A DNA stretch of 39,445 bases from Streptomyces roseochromogenus subsp. oscitans DS 12.976 (GTDB lineage Bacteria > Actinomycetota > Actinomycetes > Streptomycetales > Streptomycetaceae): NCBI RefSeq assembly GCF_000497445.1, contig NZ_CM002285.1:9068033-9107477 (forward strand), written 5' to 3'. This document shows, one piece after another, positions 32,445 through 39,163 of the stretch (position 1 is its first letter; every line of letters begins with the position of its first letter). The translations under genes were made by a program, and so were the position numbers. A model generated the notes under the pieces. That model did not search any database, was not told the DNA's origin, and saw nothing but the letters and a program-made list of their open reading frames with translations.

Positions 32445-32615
32445 AAGGTCCGGGGCGACGGCGGCTACCGGAAAGCACTTCGTCGGACACGCCGTCACCC
32501 TCGGCATCGACATGGAGATCGTCCAACGCACGCCCGGAAGCGGCGAATTCCCCCCATACTGAAGCGATGGACGGTCGAGCGGACCTACGGATGGCTGATG
32601 CTCCACCGACAGCCC
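32445..32615 (+). pseudogene. IS5-family (ISL2-type) transposase relic, C-terminal end
   Basis: Across two frames the translation is KVRGDGGYRK, then KHFVGHAVTLGIDMEIVQRTP, then ILKRWTVERTYGWLMLHRQ. This is the C-terminal block of IS5-family transposases of the type ...KVWADGGYR...HVxxLGIDVEIVxRxP...KRWVVERTxGWLMxHRRL, containing the catalytic Glu of DDE (VER). At least two frameshifts. Coding is lost just after LMLHRQ, and the kinase-fold gene starts 70 bp later. Confidence 0.8.
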
Positions 32616-32683
32616 TGGCGGATAGGCTCGGCCACGTCCGCGAGATCGCTGCAGCCCTGGTTCCGGGCACCGAGGAGTCGTCG

Positions 32684-33766
32684 ATGCACCATCCGGACCC
32701 GCGGTATGCCGCGCGGCTGGCCACGTATGGAACCGTGGCCACGCGCCTGTCCCTGCTGAGCGACCGTCGGCTCGGCGAGATCGTGGCCGCCGCAGCCCCG
32801 CTCGGGTCGGGCATTGGCGGCAGGTCTTCGGAGCTGGACATCGATGGCGCGCGGGTGTTCGTCAAGCGGGTCCCTGTGACGGACACCGAGTTACGGCCGG
32901 AGAACGCGCGGTCGACGGCAAACCTCTTCGGACTGCCGATGTTCTACCAGTACGGGGTGGGCTCAGCGGGGTTCGGGGCCTGGCGCGAGCTGGCCGTGCA
33001 CGTCATGACCACCAACTGGGTACTCGGGAACGAGTACGAGGGCTTTCCACTGATGTACCACTGGCGCATCCTGCCCGACTCCCCTCCCGAAGGGTTCGCC
33101 GACGGGTTCGGGGGCATCGACGGGGCGGTCGCGTACTGGGAGGGCTCATCGGCCGTGCGTGAGCGTCTGGAGGCCATCGGCCGGTCTTCGTCCAGCCTGG
33201 TGCTTTTCTTGGAACACGTCCCGCAGACACTCGCCGACTGGCTGCACGACTACCGGACCTCGGCGCCGGAGGGCGGAGTGGGCTCGCCGTATCTATGGGT
33301 GGAGGAAGCCCTTGCGCGCGGGACCGCCTTCATGAGCTCACACGGACTCGTCCACTTCGACGCCCACTTCGCCAATGTCCTGACCGACGGTCGACTGCTG
33401 TACTTCGCGGACTTCGGACTCGCCCTGAGCTCCGGTTTCGAACTGTCAGCAACCGAGGCGGAGTTCCTCTCCGCCCACCTCGCGTACGACCGCTGCCACA
33501 CTGCGAGCCATCTGCTCCGCCACCACCTGCCCGATGGCCTGCGCGGCGATAGGGAACACGAGGCGTTCCTGCGCGAGTGGATCGCCGGCCACCGGCCCGA
33601 TGGCGTCCCGCGCGATATCGCCGCGATCATCGACCGGCATTCCCGAGCTGCCGTGATCATGGGCGAATTCGCCCGCCGTCTGCTCACGGAGAGCAAGCGG
33701 ACGCCCTTTCCGACGACCGAGATCGAGCAGACCTGGCGCACCACTGCGATCGCTGCGCCCTGCTGA
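32684..33766 (+). CDS. Protein-kinase-fold protein with a TTA codon
   Basis: A 360-residue cytoplasmic protein with the core motifs of a kinase or phosphotransferase fold. There is a glycine-rich start (APLGSGIGGRSSELDIDG), a lysine in RVFVKRV, the catalytic-loop-like HGLVHFDAHFANVLTD (usual form HGDxHxxN) and a metal-binding DFG in LYFADFGLAL. ATG 32684 was chosen because GAGGAG (32672-32677) lies 6 nt before it and upstream sequence is transposase debris. Residue 70 (VTDTELRPE) is a TTA codon (32891-32893), rare in Streptomyces and dependent on the bldA tRNA, so translation may be restricted to late growth. No partner gene adjoins. Substrate (protein, sugar or antibiotic) is not inferable. 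Confidence 0.75.
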   Translation: MHHPDPRYAARLATYGTVATRLSLLSDRRLGEIVAAAAPLGSGIGGRSSELDIDGARVFVKRVPVTDTELRPENARSTANLFGLPMFYQYGVGSAGFGAWRELAVHVMTTNWVLGNEYEGFPLMYHWRILPDSPPEGFADGFGGIDGAVAYWEGSSAVRERLEAIGRSSSSLVLFLEHVPQTLADWLHDYRTSAPEGGVGSPYLWVEEALARGTAFMSSHGLVHFDAHFANVLTDGRLLYFADFGLALSSGFELSATEAEFLSAHLAYDRCHTASHLLRHHLPDGLRGDREHEAFLREWIAGHRPDGVPRDIAAIIDRHSRAAVIMGEFARRLLTESKRTPFPTTEIEQTWRTTAIAAPC

Positions 33767-33773
33767 GGCCAGC

Positions 33774-33902
33774 ATGTCCGGGACAACGAGTCGCAGCCTG
33801 GAGTCGTCACGTGCCGACGACGCGGGGAAGGTGGTGGGCCTGGCGGTGGCCCCGCTGGAGTCGTGGCGCGCGGTCGCGTCGCGAGTCGCCGCCGGCCGTT
33901 AG
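33774..33902 (+). CDS. Short frame of 42 aa ending at the MITE boundary
   Basis: ATG 33774, with GAGG 5 nt upstream and 8 bp after the stop of the kinase-fold gene. It reads MSGTTSRSLESSRADDAGKV then VGLAVAPLESWRAVASRVAAGR, with TAG at 33900-33902 formed by the first bases of the inverted-repeat element. It may be a gene truncated by the element's insertion, co-transcribed with the kinase-fold gene. Unrecognised; could be chance. Confidence 0.25.
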   Translation: MSGTTSRSLESSRADDAGKVVGLAVAPLESWRAVASRVAAGR

Positions 33903-34091
33903 AGCCTGTCCGGCGGATGCTGGCGCGGACGCGGGGGCTGGCGCGCTCCCCACTGCCTTTCGGGCGTGGGGGCACCCCAGCGGCGTTGTCGTCGGTTGCC
34001 GGCGCTCCGCGTCGGTGCCCCATCGCCCCCGCTCACCTGAGCCGATGAGGCGCCGTCGAGGTACTGCGACCTCATCGGCCGGACAGGCCCT
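33901..34091. mobile_element. MITE-like element of 191 bp with 18-bp terminal inverted repeats
   Basis: The left end AGAGCCTGTCCGGCGGAT (33901-33918) and the right end (34074-34091, reverse complement AGGGCCTGTCCGGCCGAT) agree at 16 of 18 positions. The inside has no coding capacity I recognise and is itself rich in short GC repeats. The size and ends fit a miniature transposable element mobilised by an IS5-type transposase; the TA at 33900-33901 may be the target. No full-length parent is in the window. Confidence 0.65.
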
Positions 34092-34115
34092 GGCGAGGCG
34101 AGTCGCAGTCGGGCG

Positions 34116-35144
34116 TCAACTGGACGGCCGGGGCGGGTCGGAGCCGGTGTCGAGGGCCAGTGCCGCGAAGGTGGCCAGCCAGTGGTCAGTCGTGAAGTCC
34201 TCGCGCTCTACGGCGGGCAGACCCGCCGCCAGGTGGGCTGCGGCAGCATCCGCGAGCCGCGCACGGACCGGCCCGTCCGGCAGCGCGGCGGCGATCGAGC
34301 GCAGCGCGGCGGTCCGGCTGAGGGTCAGACCCAGCAGATGGCCGATCTGCGGGTCGGCGTGGTCGGAGACGACCGGCACGTCCAGCAGCGGACAGGCGGC
34401 GCCGGAGCGCAGTGCGGGCAGGAAGCGGTCGAGCCATGCTGCGAACCGTTCCCCGTCGAGCACCCGGCGCATCGCGTCGGCCTCGGTCAGCGCCGGGGAC
34501 AGGAAGTCCTGGCCCGACGGTTCCCAGTGCGTGGGCGCGTCGTGGTCGTCGGCGAACCAGTCCAGCAGGCGTCGTCGTACCGCCTCGGTGGTGGCGGCCG
34601 GCAGCTCGCCCGTGTCGAGCAGCAGGCCCAGCGCGAAGGCGCTGTTGGGATGGTTGCCGTGGCGCACCGGATACGTGGCCTTCGGCAGCCAGCCGGCCAG
34701 CAGGGTGTCGACGGCGGCGACGCCCGGCGCCAGGGCCTTGGCCCAACGCCCGCCCGCCGCGCCCCCGTACGCCCGGCATTCGGCGGCCAGCGCCACCAGC
34801 CAGGCCCAGCCGTACGGCCGCTCGAAGGAGGGACGGTCGAGGAGACAGGCGGCTTCGACAGCGATGTTCTCCGGCGTGAGGTGCCGGTCGAGTACGGCGA
34901 TGACGGGCGCCGCCTCCGGGAAGGCGGGCGTGGCACCGTGGCGGCGCAGCAGCCGGACGAGCAGCCAGTGCATATGGACCGAGGAGTGCCAGTCGTAGGC
35001 GCCGTGGAAGGCCGGATGCAGGGCGCTCGGCCGTACGTCGTCGTCCGGTGAAGTCATCAGGTGGGCGGGGGAGTGGGGGTACTCCCGGGTGATGTTGGCG
35101 AGGGCGAGCCGGGCGAAGCGGGCCGCGTACGCGGTGAGGGGCAT
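34116..35144 (-). CDS. DUF2891 protein in the 5-oxoproline locus
   Basis: A 342-residue, apparently soluble protein of the DUF2891 family (function unknown). The sequence is helix-rich with repeated aromatic/histidine motifs: REYPHSPAHL, HPAFHGAYDWHSSVHMHWLLVRLLRR, LLDRPSFERPYGWAWLVALAAEC, YPVRHGNHPNSAFALGLLLD, DAPTHWEPSGQDFLSPALTEADAM and DHADPQIGHLLGLTLSR. This layout recalls alpha/alpha-toroid enzymes, with the conserved His/Trp/Glu/Asp residues lining one face; that is inference. Its ATG overlaps the stop of the pyroglutamyl-peptidase gene (TGATG), so it is the last gene of the leftward operon DUF969-DUF979-pcp-DUF2891. No signal peptide. A role in pyroglutamate or pyroglutamyl-peptide metabolism is likely from context. 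Confidence 0.88.
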   Translation of the reverse strand: MPLTAYAARFARLALANITREYPHSPAHLMTSPDDDVRPSALHPAFHGAYDWHSSVHMHWLLVRLLRRHGATPAFPEAAPVIAVLDRHLTPENIAVEAACLLDRPSFERPYGWAWLVALAAECRAYGGAAGGRWAKALAPGVAAVDTLLAGWLPKATYPVRHGNHPNSAFALGLLLDTGELPAATTEAVRRRLLDWFADDHDAPTHWEPSGQDFLSPALTEADAMRRVLDGERFAAWLDRFLPALRSGAACPLLDVPVVSDHADPQIGHLLGLTLSRTAALRSIAAALPDGPVRARLADAAAAHLAAGLPAVEREDFTTDHWLATFAALALDTGSDPPRPSS

Positions 35145-35794
35145 CAGTGGGTGGCTCCCTCGGTGACCTTCAGGTCGTGCCCCGTGGGAGTGTGGGCGGC
35201 GGCGATCAGCAGGGCGCGCAGTCCGTGGGCGACCGTGGTGGGCTCCAGGGCCGGGGCGGTGCCGTCCGTGACCTGTTGCGGCGCCCAGGGTACGTGCACG
35301 AAACCGCCGCGGGCGTGCGGGAATTCGGTGGCGATGAGGTGACCGAGGCCGTACGCGACGTGGTTGCACACGAACGTGCCCGCCGTGTTGGAGACGGCGG
35401 CCGGCACCCCGGCCGCGCGCACGGCGGCGACGCAGGCCTTCACGGGCAGGGTGGAGAAGTAGGCGGCGGGGCCGCCCGGGACCACGGGCTGGTCGACGGG
35501 CTGGTGGCCCGCGTTGTCGGGGATACGGGCGTCGTCGACGTTGATGCCGACGCGTTCCACGGTGACGCCGGGACGGCCGCCCGACTGGCCCAGACACAGG
35601 ATCAGGCCCGGGTTCGTCTCGCGGACGGCGTCGCGGAGGGCGTCGATGGACTTGCCGAAGACGCAGGGGAGTTCGACGGCGGTGACCGTGAGTCCGGCGG
35701 GCGGCTCGGCGGCCACGAGGGAGGCGGCCTGCCAGGACGGGTTGACCGTCTCGCCGCCGAAGGGGGCGAAGCCGGTGACGAGCACGTGGGTCAT
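35144..35794 (-). CDS. pcp: Pyroglutamyl-peptidase I
   Basis: Cytoplasmic cysteine peptidase of family C15 that removes N-terminal 5-oxoproline from peptides. 216 residues, the usual length. Hallmarks: VLVTGFAPFGGETVNPSW at the N-terminus, LPCVFGKS, then the catalytic triad: Glu in VERVGINVDDARIPDN (about 81), Cys in SNTAGTFVCNHVAYGL (about 143) and His in GGFVHVPWAPQQ (about 167). ATG at 35794 with AAGGAAG 4-5 nt upstream. It lies 79 bp after the DUF979 gene and is translationally coupled to DUF2891. The 5-oxoproline it releases is the substrate of the PxpABC enzyme encoded on the other side of the divergent promoter. Confidence 0.96.
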   Translation of the reverse strand: MTHVLVTGFAPFGGETVNPSWQAASLVAAEPPAGLTVTAVELPCVFGKSIDALRDAVRETNPGLILCLGQSGGRPGVTVERVGINVDDARIPDNAGHQPVDQPVVPGGPAAYFSTLPVKACVAAVRAAGVPAAVSNTAGTFVCNHVAYGLGHLIATEFPHARGGFVHVPWAPQQVTDGTAPALEPTTVAHGLRALLIAAAHTPTGHDLKVTEGATH

Positions 35795-35873
35795 GGCACT
35801 TCCTTCACGAAAAGCAGAGGCCGGCGGGTGCCGCGCGGGAGGCGATCCCGGCGCCGGTCGGCGTCGGCATCGG

Positions 35874-36848
35874 TCAGAACGCGAACACCGCCATGATCAC
35901 GGTGGAGCAGACCAGGAGCGGGAGCGCCGTCGGGATCTGGGTCTTGATTGGGCCGTACTGGTCCTTCAGTTCGAGCAGGGTGGCCGGGACGATGTTGAAG
36001 TTGGCGGCCATCGGGGTGCAGAGCGTTCCGGAGAAGCCGGCCAGCATGCCGATCGCGAGGACGGCCGGCGGATTGCCGTGCATCTGCTGGATGAGGACGG
36101 GCCAGCCGATCGCCGCGGTCATCACGGGGAACGCGGCGAAGGCGTTGCCCATGATCACGGTGAACAGGAACATGCCGACGCAGTACGCGAGGACGGCGAG
36201 GTATTTGGAGTTGTCCGGCAGCACATCGTGCACGATCTTGCCGACCTGGGTGCCGACCCCGGCCAGTGCGAAGATCGAGCCGAGCACGGCGAGGAGCTGG
36301 GGCAGCAGCAGCGCGGAGCCCATCGCCTCCAGCATGGAACGCCCGGAGTGCAGCGGCACGGACAGCTTCCGCTCGCCGGTGACGAGCATGCCGACCACGA
36401 GGGCGACGAGGCAGCCGACGCCGAGCCCGAGGAGGGTGGCCTTGCCGGTCTCGAACAGGCCGGACGTGTCGAGGACGGAGGCGCAGACGATGGCGACGAG
36501 CGGGACCGTCAGGGCGGGGATGAAGATCTTGCTGCCGAGCCGGGTCGCCGAGGCCTCGCGTTCCTCGGTGGTGCTGGTGACCGGGGCGCCCTTGCCGAGG
36601 AAGTTGAATCCGGCGAGCACGATCAGGGCGAGGACCGCGACGCCGAGCGGTTCGGCGGGCAGGGTCCAACCGCCGTTCTTCGCCGTGGCGTTGGCGACAC
36701 CGGTGCCGTAGGGGAAGGCGAGCCCGAGCAGGCCCCAGAACGCGGCGGACGTCCACCGCCTGGGATTGCTGCGGTCGGCGGCCATCTGGACAGCCATGAC
36801 GACGAAGACGAGACCCACCAGCCAGTAGAGCCATTCGACCTTGATCAC
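35874..36848 (-). CDS. DUF979 membrane protein, likely 5-oxoproline permease subunit
   Basis: Integral-membrane protein of 324 residues with about nine or ten hydrophobic segments, family DUF979. Comparative genomics has linked the DUF969/DUF979 pair to 5-oxoproline uptake because they recur beside pyroglutamyl peptidase and 5-oxoprolinase genes, as here. Seen: LYWLVGLVFVVMAVQMA, FWGLLGLAFPYGTGVA, GVAVLALIVLAGFNFLG, GSALLLPQLLAVLGSIFA, FLFTVIMGNAFAAFPVM and AIGMLAGFSGTLCTPMAANFN. Its GTG (36848) overlaps the DUF969 stop by 4 bp (GTGA), so the two are coupled. A much longer open frame continues upstream but is the shadow of the DUF969 gene. Transport of 5-oxoproline is prediction, not proven here. 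Confidence 0.9.
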   Translation of the reverse strand: MIKVEWLYWLVGLVFVVMAVQMAADRSNPRRWTSAAFWGLLGLAFPYGTGVANATAKNGGWTLPAEPLGVAVLALIVLAGFNFLGKGAPVTSTTEEREASATRLGSKIFIPALTVPLVAIVCASVLDTSGLFETGKATLLGLGVGCLVALVVGMLVTGERKLSVPLHSGRSMLEAMGSALLLPQLLAVLGSIFALAGVGTQVGKIVHDVLPDNSKYLAVLAYCVGMFLFTVIMGNAFAAFPVMTAAIGWPVLIQQMHGNPPAVLAIGMLAGFSGTLCTPMAANFNIVPATLLELKDQYGPIKTQIPTALPLLVCSTVIMAVFAF

Positions 36849-37564
36849 TTCTTGGTTCCCTTCGGCAGCGGCAGGTCGTGTTCGGCGGCGGCGAGCGCCA
36901 TCTCCCGCTGCAACTGCCGGTCCAGGAGCAGCAGACGGGAGCCGTGGATGAGGAAGGCGCAGACGGCGAGCGGTATCGCCCACAGGGCCAGCTGGGTCGG
37001 CTCCAGGTTCTGGTGGTACGTCGAGTTGACGAAGCCGGTGATCAGAAGGATCGAGCCGATCGCGATGAAACAGTCCTCGCCGAAGAACACGCCCACGGTG
37101 TCGGCCGACGCCGCGTAGGAGCGCACCTTCTCGCGCAGGCGCTCGGGCAGCGGGGCGCCCGTCGAGCGCTCGGCGGCGGCCTCGGCCATCGGGGCGACGA
37201 GGGGCCGTACCGTCTGTGCCGGCCCGGCGATGCTGGTGAGGCCGAGCGCCGCGGTGACCTGACGGACCAGCAGATAGACGGTGAGGAACCGGCCGGCGCT
37301 GAGGCCGCCGAGCCGGCCGATGAGCCTGCGGGCCTGTTCCCGCAGGCCGTAGCGCTCCAGCAGGCCGATCACGGGCAGGACGACGGCGAAGACGGTGACC
37401 GAGCGGCTGTCGGCGAAGGACCGGCCGAAGGCCGCGAGGACCTCCAGCGGGTTCATCCCGCCGATCAGTCCGGTGAAGACACCGGCGACGCCCACCACGA
37501 GGACGGGATTGCGGCGCGTGACGAATCCGAGGATCACCACGACCACGCCGAGCAGAACGATCAT
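36845..37564 (-). CDS. DUF969 membrane protein, likely 5-oxoproline permease subunit
   Basis: Membrane protein of 239 residues, family DUF969, first gene of the leftward operon. Hydrophobic segments include IVLLGVVVVILGFVT, PVLVVGVAGVFTGLIGGM, SVTVFAVVLPVIGLLERYG, RFLTVYLLVRQVTAALGLTSIAGPAQTVRPLVAPMAE, VGVFFGEDCFIAIGSILLITGFV and LALWAIPLAVCAFLI. The GPAQTVRPLVAPMAE and GEDCFIAIGS stretches are the family's conserved core and probably line the substrate path. ATG at 37564 with AAGG about 8 nt before it. The gene is divergent from pxpA, and palindromes in the 170-bp gap (37652-37719) probably control both directions. Confidence 0.9.
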   Translation of the reverse strand: MIVLLGVVVVILGFVTRRNPVLVVGVAGVFTGLIGGMNPLEVLAAFGRSFADSRSVTVFAVVLPVIGLLERYGLREQARRLIGRLGGLSAGRFLTVYLLVRQVTAALGLTSIAGPAQTVRPLVAPMAEAAAERSTGAPLPERLREKVRSYAASADTVGVFFGEDCFIAIGSILLITGFVNSTYHQNLEPTQLALWAIPLAVCAFLIHGSRLLLLDRQLQREMALAAAEHDLPLPKGTKK

Positions 37565-37651
37565 GCGATGGCCTTAGGCGTGAGCGGGCTGGACGCCCGA
37601 GCGGCGCGGATCCGGGGGGCCGAATCCGTGAGGGATGCAGGGACCCTAGGG

Positions 37652-37666
37652 GATCGTTCAACGATC
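37652..37666. promoter_or_regulatory. Operator-like palindrome 1, GATCGTT-C-AACGATC
   Basis: Perfect 7-bp inverted repeat around one base, in the divergent region between DUF969 and pxpA. Near-identical to the palindrome at 37703-37719, with centres 52 bp apart (about five helical turns), so one regulator could hold both on the same face. The form suits GntR/FadR-type regulators; no such gene is visible. Confidence 0.7.
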
Positions 37667-37697
37667 GAACAAGAGCGTGTTCGGAAAAACCATTCCC

Positions 37698-37727
37698 TTG
37701 TCGGATCGTTCAACAATCCATTACGTT
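37698..37727 (+). promoter_or_regulatory. Predicted pxpA promoter TTGTCG-N18-TACGTT, probably leaderless
   Basis: A -35-like TTGTCG (37698-37703) and a -10-like TACGTT (37722-37727) are 18 bp apart and enclose operator 2. The expected transcription start falls at or next to the GTG at 37734. No ribosome site precedes that codon, so pxpA is probably translated from a leaderless mRNA. Confidence 0.45.
37703..37719. promoter_or_regulatory. Operator-like palindrome 2, GGATCGTT-C-AACAATCC
   Basis: Inverted repeat with one mismatched pair of eight, sharing GGATCGTTCAAC and ATC with operator 1 (37652-37666). It overlaps the spacer of the predicted pxpA promoter and ends 14 bp before the start codon, so binding would block transcription. 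Confidence 0.7.
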
Positions 37728-37733
37728 CGCCTG

Positions 37734-38486
37734 GTGATCGACCTCAACGCAGACCTGGGTGAGGGCTTCGGCCGCTGGACCCTCACCGACGACGACGCCC
37801 TGCTCTCGGCCGTGACCAGTGCCAATGTCGCCTGCGGCTTCCACGCGGGCGACCCCTCGGTGATGCGCCGCGTCTGCGACCTCGCCGCCGCACGCGGAGT
37901 CCGGATCGGCGCGCAGGTGTCCTACCGCGACCTGGCCGGCTTCGGCCGCCGCGCCATGGACGTACCGGCCGACGAACTGGCGGCCGAGACGGCCTACCAG
38001 ATCGGGGCGTTGCGGGTCTTCGCGCAGGCCGCCGGCGCCGAGGTGGCCTATGTCAAGCCGCACGGCGCGCTCTACAACCGCACCGTGCACGACGCCGAGC
38101 AGGCCGCGGCCGTGGTGGAGGGCGTGGAACTGGCGGGCGGGGCGCTGCCGGTGCTCGGCCTGCCCGGCTCGCGGCTGCTCGCCGCCGCCGAGGAGGCGGG
38201 CCTCACCGCCGTGCCGGAAGCCTTCGCGGACCGCGCCTACACCCCCGCCGGCACCCTCGTGCCGCGCCGCGAGCCGGGCTCCGTGGTGACCGACGAGGAC
38301 GCGGTGGTCCGGCGCGCGCTCGCGTTCGCGGTGGACGGCGCGGTCGAGGCCGGGGACGGTACGACCGTCCCGGTGGCCGCCCGCTCCCTGTGCGTGCACG
38401 GCGACACGCCGGGCGCCGCCCGGATCGCGGTGCGGGTGCGCGAGGCCCTTACGGCGGCCGGGGTCGAGGTCGGGGCATTCGCATGA
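37734..38486 (+). CDS. pxpA: 5-oxoprolinase subunit PxpA (LamB/YcsF family)
   Basis: Subunit A of the ATP-dependent bacterial 5-oxoprolinase that opens 5-oxoproline to glutamate. The 250-residue product has the family signature from its first residues: IDLNADLGEGFGRW, SANVACGFHAGDPSVM, GAQVSYRDLAGFGRR (usually HPSYPDxxGFGRR, so His to Gln and Pro to Val here), YVKPHGALYN, GLPGSRLL, EAFADRAYTPAGTLVPRREPGSV and CVHGDTPGA. GTG 37734 was chosen because it is the first codon of the conserved block; the longer open frame upstream would cross the operators. The next gene overlaps by 4 bp. The HPS-to-QVS change at a well-conserved loop is worth noting but the metal and nucleotide motifs appear intact. 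Confidence 0.95.
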   Translation: MIDLNADLGEGFGRWTLTDDDALLSAVTSANVACGFHAGDPSVMRRVCDLAAARGVRIGAQVSYRDLAGFGRRAMDVPADELAAETAYQIGALRVFAQAAGAEVAYVKPHGALYNRTVHDAEQAAAVVEGVELAGGALPVLGLPGSRLLAAAEEAGLTAVPEAFADRAYTPAGTLVPRREPGSVVTDEDAVVRRALAFAVDGAVEAGDGTTVPVAARSLCVHGDTPGAARIAVRVREALTAAGVEVGAFA

Positions 38487-39163
38487 CGCCGAGCCGGTCC
38501 GTGAAGGTGCCGACGCAGAGCCGGTCCCTGGAGGCGCGGCCCGCCGGGCGGCACGCGCTGCTCGTCGAACTGCCGGACGCCGAGCGCACCGGAGCCTTCC
38601 ACGCCGAACTCCTGCGCCGGCGCGCCGCGGGAACCCTGCCGCAGGTCGAGGAGATCGTGCCGGGCGCGCGGACCGTGCTCCTCGACGGAGTCGCGCACCC
38701 GGAGGAACTCGCCCGCCGGATCGCCGACTGGGACATACCGTCCCGCGCCGACGACGACGGGGGAGCGGTGGAGATCCCCGTGCGCTACGACGGACCGGAC
38801 CTGGCCCAGGTGGCCGCCCTGTGGGGCGTCGGCGTCGACGAGGTCGCCGCCCGGCACTCCGCGGACACCTACCGCGTCGCCTTCTGCGGCTTCGCCCCCG
38901 GCTTCGGCTACCTCACGGGCCTGCCCGCCGAACTGCACGTACCGCGCCGCGACACACCCCGCACCCGGGTCCCGGCCGGCGCGGTCGCACTCGCCGGCCC
39001 GTACAGCGCGGTGTACCCGCGCGCCACCCCGGGCGGCTGGCAGCTGATCGGCACCATGCCGGACCCGGCACCGCTGTGGGACCTCGGCCGGGAGGAACCG
39101 GCACTCCTGACGCCGGGCACGCGGGTGCGCTTCGTGGCGGTGACAGAGGACGGCACACCATGA
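38483..39163 (+). CDS. pxpB: 5-oxoprolinase subunit PxpB (KipI-like)
   Basis: Subunit B of the PxpABC 5-oxoprolinase, an allophanate-hydrolase-subunit-1/KipI-like protein of 226 residues. Seen: the N-terminal region with ALLVELPDAERTGAFHAEL, EEIVPGARTVLLDG, then IPVRYDGPDLAQVAALWGVGVDEVAARHSADTYRVAFCGFAPGFGYLTGLP (the family core with GFxPGFxYL), VPRRDTPRTRVPAGAVALAGPYSAVYPRATPGGWQLIG and GTRVRFVAV. The first ~20 residues (TPSRSVKVPTQSRSLEARP) are a variable extension. Its ATG overlaps the pxpA stop (ATGA) and its stop overlaps the pxpC start (ATGA), so the three are translationally coupled. Confidence 0.95.
   Translation: MTPSRSVKVPTQSRSLEARPAGRHALLVELPDAERTGAFHAELLRRRAAGTLPQVEEIVPGARTVLLDGVAHPEELARRIADWDIPSRADDDGGAVEIPVRYDGPDLAQVAALWGVGVDEVAARHSADTYRVAFCGFAPGFGYLTGLPAELHVPRRDTPRTRVPAGAVALAGPYSAVYPRATPGGWQLIGTMPDPAPLWDLGREEPALLTPGTRVRFVAVTEDGTP

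Noticed and set aside
31765..32615. One complete IS5-type element
   Set aside because: The two transposase pieces seem to belong to different subgroups, are separated by RCC1-coding DNA, and no matching terminal inverted repeats were found around them.
35514..37118. A 534-codon forward open frame
   Set aside because: Antisense to pcp, DUF979 and DUF969; composition is Glu/Asp/Gly/Arg-rich with no recognisable domain.
36849..37661. A longer N-terminus for the DUF979 protein, using the continuous frame upstream of 36848
   Set aside because: That stretch overlaps the well-supported DUF969 gene in another frame and reads as Pro/Arg-rich noise; the GTGA overlap fixes the start.
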